Positions 7,277 through 12,502 of a stretch of 12,502 bases of DNA are shown here, piece after piece. The DNA lies in assembly GCA_020426065.1 (NCBI GenBank), contig JAGQQT010000060.1, positions 1-12,502 of the forward strand, read 5' to 3'. The position numbers and the translations under genes are program-made. Position 1 is the stretch's first letter, and every line of letters starts with the position of its first letter. Under the pieces are notes generated by a model, which was not told the DNA's origin, searched no databases, and saw nothing but the letters and a program-made list of their open reading frames with translations. Source of the stretch: Planctomycetaceae bacterium. GTDB lineage: Bacteria > Planctomycetota > Planctomycetia > Planctomycetales > Planctomycetaceae.

Positions 7277-7394
7277 ACTACCGTCCGTCAAAAATTCTCG
7301 CTATTATCCGCGACTCGCCTGTGGTTGATTGGTTCGACAACGGGTCCAGACGATTGTGTTCATTGAATTCAGTCGTTGTAACATAAACGATTCC

Positions 7395-7410
7395 CGGAAC
7401 GTAAGTTCCG
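7395..7410 (+). promoter_or_regulatory. GNRA-tetraloop hairpin in the rpmI leader
   Basis: CGGAAC (7395-7400), loop GTAA and GTTCCG (7405-7410): a perfect 6-bp stem with a GNRA-type loop, 33 bases before rpmI. A weaker stem, TCGTT/AACGA (7373-7377 and 7386-7390), lies directly upstream. Stable loops of this class are common protein- or RNA-contact elements. Confidence 0.5.
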
Positions 7411-7443
7411 TCTAATTCTTGTTTTAACTCAACTGGTGAAACT

Positions 7444-7644
7444 GTGCCCAAGCAAAAAACACACAAAGGAATGCAGAAGAGGTTCAAAATTACAGCCTCA
7501 GGGAAAGCCAAGCACCGCAAAGCCAACCGTGGACACATTCTGGGGAAAAAATCAGGCGATCGGAAACGCGGTTTGCGGAGTGATGGAGTGATCACCGGTA
7601 CCGTTGCCAATAAAATCGCCGCCGCCCTGCGACCTGGAAGATAA
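7444..7644 (+). CDS. rpmI: Large ribosomal subunit protein bL35
   Basis: L35 is a small basic protein of the 50S subunit. The 66-residue product begins [33 protein letters not shown], the characteristic L35 N-terminus (PKxKTHKGxxKRFKxTxSGKxKxxxA), and has the basic middle [11 protein letters not shown]. Length is normal. The start is a GTG at 7444 with only a weak ribosome-binding sequence (GGTGA, 7435-7439), which fits translation controlled by the structured leader. It lies 279 bases after infC and 172 bases before rplT, wider than usual for this cluster. Confidence 0.96.
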   Translation: MPKQKTHKGMQKRFKITASGKAKHRKANRGHILGKKSGDRKRGLRSDGVITGTVANKIAAALRPGR

Positions 7645-7657
7645 ATTTGTGATCCTG

Positions 7658-7682
7658 TTTCGGGAAAAAATCATCCCCGAAA
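7658..7682 (+). other. Hairpin after rpmI
   Basis: TTTCGGG (7658-7664) and CCCGAAA (7676-7682) form a perfect 7-bp stem with an 11-base A-rich loop, 13 bases after the rpmI stop. It is followed by A residues rather than T, so it is not a standard plus-strand terminator. Confidence 0.45.
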
Positions 7683-7719
7683 AAAGCGTTTAATTCACCA
7701 CAATCGTTTGAATACCCGT

Positions 7720-7788
7720 CAGTTTGAGCAGCTGTCTCACTGCGGTTTGTTGATCAATATTTTCGAGTTTGAGCAGCGAGTTGCTCAA
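7720..7788 (+). promoter_or_regulatory. rplT leader with a 12-bp direct repeat and alternative hairpins
   Basis: AGTTTGAGCAGC occurs twice, at 7721-7732 and 7766-7777. The second copy forms a 7-bp stem, TTGAGCA (7769-7775) with TGCTCAA (7782-7788). The first copy contains the same arm (7724-7730) and could pair with the same partner, or join its own local stem, CAGT and GAG with CTC and ACTG (7720-7742). The region ends 28 bases before the rplT ATG. This layout could allow mutually exclusive structures; a role in L20 autoregulation is inferred from context only. Confidence 0.45.
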
Positions 7789-7816
7789 CGGATGACCGGA
7801 CGACAAGAGAGTCGAC

Positions 7817-8167
7817 ATGAAAGTTAGATACGGTAAAGCCCGCCTCCGCTCCAAACGACGCCTGCTCCAAGCAGCCAAAGGAAATTTTGGCGGTCGGAAA
7901 AATCTGAATCGTACTGTTCGGGAAACGGTAGTGCGTGCCCGCGCCTTTTCGTATCGCGATCGTCGCGTCCGGAAACGTGAAATGCGGAGCCTCTGGATCA
8001 CCCGCCTGAATGCGGCCTGCCGTGAACATGGTCTCCGCTATTCCGAGTTCATCAATGGACTGGGTAAATCAGGTGTTGCTCTGAACCGCAAGTCCTTGAG
8101 TGAACTGGCATTTCATGAGCCAGCCATCTTCGCCGAAGTCGTTCAGTTGGTGAAGCAGAGCCTCTAA
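7817..8167 (+). CDS. rplT: Large ribosomal subunit protein bL20
   Basis: L20 is an early 50S assembly protein that binds 23S rRNA and, in E. coli, represses rpmI-rplT translation by binding the rpmI leader. The 116-residue product has the long basic N-terminal extension ([63 protein letters not shown], about 7-70) and the globular C-terminal part with [26 protein letters not shown]. Length is typical. The ATG at 7817 has only a weak purine-rich site (AAGAGAG) upstream, which suits control by the leader. The following pheS begins 56 bases downstream. Confidence 0.97.
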   Translation: MKVRYGKARLRSKRRLLQAAKGNFGGRKNLNRTVRETVVRARAFSYRDRRVRKREMRSLWITRLNAACREHGLRYSEFINGLGKSGVALNRKSLSELAFHEPAIFAEVVQLVKQSL

Positions 8168-8223
8168 GCGAGTCCTGCCTGCTCATTGATAATCGCTACA
8201 CCGAACAAGAGTTGAGGATCTCG

Positions 8224-9225
8224 ATGAGCCTGCTGGAAGCCCTCGACGAGTATCAGGCGGAAGCACTCCGCGCGATCGAGGAGTGCCAGACGTCTCAGGA
8301 AATCGAAGACGTTCGAATTCGTTTTCTCGGAAAGAAAAAAGGCAAACTCAAGGACCTGCAGTCCCTGCTGGGAAAAGCCAGTCCTGAGGAACGCCCACAG
8401 TTCGGTCAACGGTTCAACACTGCCAAAGAAGCCGTTGAGACCGCCCTGGAATCTCGCAAAACGGCAATTGAAAAGCCTTCAGGCCCCAGAGATCAGTTTG
8501 ATGTGACCCTGCCGGGCACTGCATTTGAACTGGGGAAACCGCACCCGGTTTCCCGCACAATCTCTGAACTCAAGGACATCGCGGGTCGACTCGGTTTCTC
8601 GATCGCAGATGGCCCGGAAGTGGAAGATGACTACCACAATTTTGTGGCGCTCAACATCCCTGAGGATCATCCTGCTCGCGATCCGCTCGATAATTTTTAT
8701 CTTTCTGTCGCTCAGGCCGGACAGGGCGGAGCCTGGCTGCTTCGCAGTCAAACGTCAACGGTCCAGATCCGCGTGATGGAAAACACGCCTCCCCCCATTC
8801 GCATCGTCTCGACGGGCCGCGTCTATCGTCCGGACACAATTGATGCAACCCACTCCTGCATGTTTCACCAGATGGAAGGGTTGTTCATTGCCAGCAATGT
8901 GACCATGTCCAACCTGAAAACCGTGCTGAAAATGCTGGCGGTTTCCTACCTGGGTGATGACATCGCGATTCGCTTTCGCCCTTCATTTTTTCCCTTTACG
9001 GAACCGTCCGTCGAAGTGGATATTCAGTGGGGCAACAACTGGATGGAAGTGGGCGGGGCCGGGATGGTGGACCCAAACGTGCTGAGAGCAGTCGGGTATG
9101 ATCCCGAACAGGTGTCTGGCTTTGCCTTTGGACTGGGAATTGAACGACTCTGCATGAAACGCTACGGAATCTCCGATATCCGTCTGCTGACAGGCAATGA
9201 CCTGCGTTTCCTGAGCCAGTTCTAA
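8224..9225 (+). CDS. pheS: Phenylalanyl-tRNA synthetase alpha subunit
   Basis: PheS carries the catalytic site of the alpha2-beta2 enzyme that charges tRNA-Phe. The 333-residue product has an N-terminal coiled coil (about 1-85), motif 1 region [13 protein letters not shown] (107-119), [14 protein letters not shown] (172-185), class II motif 2 [25 protein letters not shown] (196-220), [12 protein letters not shown] and [10 protein letters not shown] (255-282), and motif 3 [16 protein letters not shown] (299-314). The ATG at 8224 is preferred over the TTG at 8212 because GAGG lies 6 bases upstream. It follows rplT, the order seen in many bacteria. The expected partner pheT does not follow: the next gene lies on the other strand, so the beta subunit must be encoded elsewhere. 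No strong terminator is seen after it. Confidence 0.96.
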   Translation: MSLLEALDEYQAEALRAIEECQTSQEIEDVRIRFLGKKKGKLKDLQSLLGKASPEERPQFGQRFNTAKEAVETALESRKTAIEKPSGPRDQFDVTLPGTAFELGKPHPVSRTISELKDIAGRLGFSIADGPEVEDDYHNFVALNIPEDHPARDPLDNFYLSVAQAGQGGAWLLRSQTSTVQIRVMENTPPPIRIVSTGRVYRPDTIDATHSCMFHQMEGLFIASNVTMSNLKTVLKMLAVSYLGDDIAIRFRPSFFPFTEPSVEVDIQWGNNWMEVGGAGMVDPNVLRAVGYDPEQVSGFAFGLGIERLCMKRYGISDIRLLTGNDLRFLSQF

Positions 9226-9319
9226 TTGACCACTTGTGTTTTCGGTGTAACAGGACCGTGGCTTTCGTGCTTGCGACGCGTCCAAACACCCCCGAGTTGT
9301 TGATCAAGCTGATCCTGAC

Positions 9320-9823
9320 TCAGGTTTTTGGGGGTTCATCCAGATGGATGTTTAATGCTCCATTACAATGCTTGCAGGCGACATTCCTGTTCAGGAATTG
9401 GCGGGCCGCTTTAATCCGCTCATTGCAGTGTGGACAGTCAACATAAGCAGCCTGGACATTGGTCAAACCAGGCAGAATTGAAATCACGAGACTTCCACTG
9501 CAATGCTTGCAACTAACATTTTTCCCCAGAAAGTTCGTCGGAACCTTCAGAGGTGACCGACAGCCGGAGCAGTAAACATAAACACCTCGCGCTTCAACCA
9601 GGGGGACCTGAGTTGAAGTACTCTCACTGTTACCTGAACTGCTGACATCTTCCTTGTTCATCTCTTCCTCAGAGATCTCTTCCAGCGGGATGAACTCCGG
9701 GATTTCCACAAAGTTCATTTCCAGGTCCGGATTCAGCAAGGCCCGGCAGGTCTGACAGGTGACAAGGTTGGGTGGCATATCATCGCCGCAGTCGGGACAA
9801 GGGCCACCAGGCCAGGCTGGCAT
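9320..9823 (-). CDS. Small protein with three zinc ribbons, function unknown
   Basis: This 167-residue protein has no signal peptide or membrane helix and so is probably cytoplasmic. Three four-cysteine zinc ribbons are visible: CPDC/CQTC (Cys 9, 12, 23, 26), CSGC/CKHC (85, 88, 105, 108) and CPHC/CKHC (130, 133, 150, 153). The second and third are clearly related copies, with a shared pattern of C-x2-C, then about 16 residues including an FLxxNV-type segment, then CKHC. The first and second are separated by an acidic, Ser-rich linker (about 45-80). The ATG at 9823 is chosen because AGAGG lies 9 bases upstream; the frame continues to 9865 without a supported start. Similar multi-ribbon proteins are frequent in planctomycetes, usually of unknown role; nucleic acid or protein binding are both possible. 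It converges with pheS. Confidence 0.8.
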   Translation of the reverse strand: MPAWPGGPCPDCGDDMPPNLVTCQTCRALLNPDLEMNFVEIPEFIPLEEISEEEMNKEDVSSSGNSESTSTQVPLVEARGVYVYCSGCRSPLKVPTNFLGKNVSCKHCSGSLVISILPGLTNVQAAYVDCPHCNERIKAARQFLNRNVACKHCNGALNIHLDEPPKT

Positions 9824-9862
9824 GATCAAAATCCTCTGGAATGAATACGAAATTACGAACCG

Positions 9863-9879
9863 CACTTCAGATAGAAGTG
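9863..9879 (-). promoter_or_regulatory. Inverted repeat upstream of the zinc-ribbon gene
   Basis: CACTTC (9863-9868) and GAAGTG (9874-9879) form a perfect 6-bp inverted repeat over 5 bases, 40 bp upstream of the chosen start. It could be an operator or a leader hairpin. A second, imperfect repeat, GTGGG/CCCAC (9932-9936 and 9951-9955), lies further upstream. Confidence 0.3.
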
Positions 9880-10031
9880 TGTAATTGAATCAAATCTGTA
9901 TGGCCCGTTTTCGAAAGAAGAGACGTTGTGTGTGGGAATGAAAATGAGTCCCCACGAACAAACGTACTACTTAGTTTACTGAATTGTCGATCCAAAAAAA
10001 TGGGGGACGGAGCAATTCCGGCAAACTTGTA

Positions 10032-10077
10032 CAAAAATCTCCCTGCCCGGACAGATTCTACCCGATGGCAGGGAGAT
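10032..10077 (-). terminator. Rho-independent terminator of the PQQ-like beta-propeller gene
   Basis: ATCTCCCTGCC (10037-10047) and GGCAGGGAGAT (10067-10077) form a perfect 11-bp stem, with three more pairs (CGG/CCG) after a 2-base bulge. On the minus strand the stem is followed by a T run (rc of 10033-10037). It lies about 22 bases beyond the stop codon of the gene at 10099-11322. Confidence 0.88.
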
Positions 10078-10098
10078 GAGTTGAAAGAGGATTCCGAA

Positions 10099-11322
10099 CT
10101 ATTTTGCCAGGCAATGCAATTTACTGGCCGTTTTCAGGAATAGGCGTCCGTTGGCCACAACCGGGGTCGAATAGCACAAATCATTGAGAGGAACCCGCCC
10201 CAGTTCCTGAAACGTTTTACCTGCAGAAAGCACGATCACGGTTCCATCTTCGTCGATCGTATAGATTCGGTCTTCCATCCAGATGGGAGAGCCACTGAAG
10301 TTGCCTCCCAATCGTTCCGTCCAGACCTCTTCACCAGTTTTGGCATCGATGCAGCTGGCAATCCCGACATCCAGAATCATGTAGAGCATTCCATCTTTAT
10401 AAATGGGCGTGGGGACGTAGGGAATCTGTCGGGTCAGTTTCAACGAAACCGGCACATCCCCTTTTTGGTCGAGCGGTGCGGAGAAAAAGTTTTTCCCTTT
10501 CCCCCCTGCTCCACTGATCGCAATCACATGATCTCCACACAGCACAGGGGAACCAACCGTTCGTTCTGGAAAGCTTTCTGTCCGCCAGATCATTTCCCCG
10601 GTCTGGACGTTAAGTCCGGAGATCCCCATCATTCCCGCGACACAAATGACTTCTTCCACACCATCGGCACGAGTCCGGATGATTGGGCAGGCGTAAGAGG
10701 TCCTGCGGTATTCCCGCTCAGTTTCCCAGACGATTTTCCCCGTTTTCAGGTCGAGCCCATAAACCGCACTGGGACCCATCATGTCTTTGGGAACGATGAC
10801 CAGCTGATTGTGGATGACGGGGGAACAGGAGGGTCCGTGCTGGCTGATGAATTCCCCCAGGTTCTGTGTCCAGACCTGGTCTCCGTTCATTGTCCAGCAG
10901 GCCACAATCATCTGGCCCGCATCCGCAAAAGAGGCCACGACAAATTCGCCATTGGTTACTGGAGATCCACTTGCATAGCTGTTTTTGTTGTGCAGATGCA
11001 CGGTGTTGAGTGTGAGATCGCGCTGCCACTTCTCAGCACCGGTTGCCGGATCCAGACAGATGATACGGCGAACCGAACCATCATTCAGGCCGGTTGTCAC
11101 AAACAGATGATTGTCCCAGACAACAGGAGAAGAGTGAGCCAGTCCGGGCAAATCCACACTCCAAGCATAATCCTGTTCTGTCCACTGAACCGGGAAACCG
11201 GTTTCAGAGGAAATTCCCTGACCGTTGGGACCGCGAAACCTGGGCCAGTTTTCTGCAGGGGCCTGTGTTGCAGCAAAAACTGCCAGCAGAACAAAAACAC
11301 CACAGAGTCTTACGCAGTGCAT
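10099..11322 (-). CDS. Exported PQQ-like beta-propeller repeat protein (BamB-like fold)
   Basis: This 407-residue protein has a signal peptide (LCGVFVLLAVFAATQAPA, cleavage likely after residue 23) and then NWPRFRGPNGQGIS, a common opening in planctomycete PQQ-like proteins. PQQ-type repeat ends of the form D-x-x-T-G-x-x-x-W recur near residues 91-99, 191-199, 238-246 and 326-334, with a variant at 143-151, which implies a six- to eight-bladed propeller. The fold is shared by BamB and quinoprotein dehydrogenases, but no extra catalytic domain is seen, so enzyme activity should not be assumed; a scaffold or binding role outside the cytoplasm is plausible. The ATG at 11322 has a strong GGAGGA 7 bases upstream. 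The gene stands alone, divergent from alaS, and ends at a clear intrinsic terminator. Confidence 0.9.
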   Translation of the reverse strand: MHCVRLCGVFVLLAVFAATQAPAENWPRFRGPNGQGISSETGFPVQWTEQDYAWSVDLPGLAHSSPVVWDNHLFVTTGLNDGSVRRIICLDPATGAEKWQRDLTLNTVHLHNKNSYASGSPVTNGEFVVASFADAGQMIVACWTMNGDQVWTQNLGEFISQHGPSCSPVIHNQLVIVPKDMMGPSAVYGLDLKTGKIVWETEREYRRTSYACPIIRTRADGVEEVICVAGMMGISGLNVQTGEMIWRTESFPERTVGSPVLCGDHVIAISGAGGKGKNFFSAPLDQKGDVPVSLKLTRQIPYVPTPIYKDGMLYMILDVGIASCIDAKTGEEVWTERLGGNFSGSPIWMEDRIYTIDEDGTVIVLSAGKTFQELGRVPLNDLCYSTPVVANGRLFLKTASKLHCLAK

Positions 11323-11481
11323 CAGACTTTCCTCCGATGATCAGTGTCTGTTAATGGACGTTGAAAACAGAATAGGAGCTGTTGATCTATCAGGATAACA
11401 AGCCAGATCCGAGTCAGCCAGAGACTGATGATTTGTCGGGGCAAAAGGATAAGGACTTTGCGGGTGCCATCCCTTCAGTTC

Positions 11482-11536
11482 AGACGGATTTGGGAGCATC
11501 CTTGATCGTTCACCCACAGCCAGCCATAATCCGTCT
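11482..11536 (+). promoter_or_regulatory. Inverted repeat flanking the alaS promoter
   Basis: AGACGGATT (11482-11490) and AATCCGTCT (11528-11536) are perfect 9-bp inverted copies. One lies upstream of the -35 element and the other overlaps the -10 element and the start of transcription. An inner TGGG/CCCA pair (11491-11494 and 11513-11516) adds symmetry. In E. coli AlaRS represses its own gene by binding a palindrome at the promoter; whether this repeat is such an operator is inference. Confidence 0.45.
11502..11530 (+). promoter_or_regulatory. Probable promoter of alaS
   Basis: TTGATC (11502-11507), a 17-base spacer and CATAAT (11525-11530): the best sigma-70-like match in the window (4 of 6 and 5 of 6). 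Transcription would start near 11537, giving a leader of about 64 bases. Confidence 0.55.
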
Positions 11537-11543
11537 TCGGCAA

Positions 11544-11566
11544 ACGAAACGGCAGGCCTGTTTCGT
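11544..11566 (+). other. Hairpin in the alaS leader
   Basis: ACGAAAC (11544-11550) pairs perfectly with GTTTCGT (11560-11566), extended by two inner pairs including a G-U, over a 5-base loop. A T-rich run (11578-11586) follows after 11 bases, too far for a standard terminator. It could be a leader element, or the remains of one. Confidence 0.45.
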
Positions 11567-11600
11567 GTCGCAAACCCTTTTTATTTGAGCCGGATCACTC

Positions 11601-12502
<902 letters not shown>

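Noticed and set aside
9284..9335. Terminator for pheS from the CCCCC and GGGGG runs
   Set aside because: Only about 6 bp can pair across roughly 40 bases, and the run overlaps the coding end of the zinc-ribbon gene.
9928..10143. Possible 71-residue plus-strand gene
   Set aside because: It has a GTG start without a ribosome-binding site, runs through the intrinsic terminator and overlaps the end of the beta-propeller gene.
10465..11340. Long plus-strand open frame opposite the beta-propeller gene
   Set aside because: It is a shadow of a gene with a signal peptide, PQQ repeats and a strong Shine-Dalgarno sequence, and its own translation shows no domain.
11382..11588. Possible 68-residue plus-strand gene upstream of alaS (TTG start after AGGAG)
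   Set aside because: The ribosome-binding site is only 3 bases from a TTG start, the protein resembles nothing I recognise, and the frame runs through the alaS promoter and leader hairpin. A leader peptide is not fully excluded.

Overview
The window looks like an ordinary chromosomal segment of a planctomycete (Planctomycetota). This rests on protein style: a PQQ-like beta-propeller protein opening with NWPRFRGPNG after a signal peptide, a double-CXXCG (Gmx) family protein, a small multi-zinc-ribbon protein, a large exported TPR protein and planctomycete-type SMC and AlaRS sequences. The phylum is an inference; no rRNA or other decisive marker is present. Base composition is moderately GC-rich, apart from a visibly AT-richer patch around 1772-2465.

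Layout. (1) 2-1738, plus: the 3' part of smc, with one in-frame TAG (662-664) splitting an otherwise continuous reading frame ahead of the C-terminal ATPase head. (2) 1772-2389, minus: an orphan double-CXXCG protein of the Myxococcus/Gemmata paralogous family. (3) about 2407-3658: an IS630-family insertion sequence with 20-bp perfect terminal repeats and a two-frame transposase joined by a -1 shift at an A7 run. (4) 3667-6180, minus: an 837-residue exported TPR protein. (5) 6661-9225, plus: the translation cluster infC-rpmI-rplT-pheS. infC appears to start at an AUC codon, and the long spacers before rpmI and rplT are full of hairpins. (6) 9320-9823, minus: a small protein with three zinc ribbons. 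(7) 10099-11322, minus: an exported PQQ-like beta-propeller protein with a clear intrinsic terminator. (8) 11601 to the end, plus: the 5' part of alaS, with a good promoter flanked by a 9-bp inverted repeat.

How it fits together: infC, rpmI, rplT and pheS have the classic order in which IF-3 and L20 control their own synthesis, and the non-AUG start and leader hairpins fit that kind of feedback. pheT does not follow pheS. alaS is a second aminoacyl-tRNA synthetase gene with its own promoter. If the IS630 copy is removed, the TPR stop codon and the double-CXXCG start codon lie only about 25 bp apart on the same strand, so the insertion may have split a two-gene unit.

I found no phage, CRISPR, defence island or clearly new system. 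The most notable points are the in-frame amber codon in smc, the AUC start of infC, the structured rpmI/rplT leaders with a repeated arm that could form alternative pairings, the IS630 frameshift and insertion point, and the inverted repeat over the alaS promoter.
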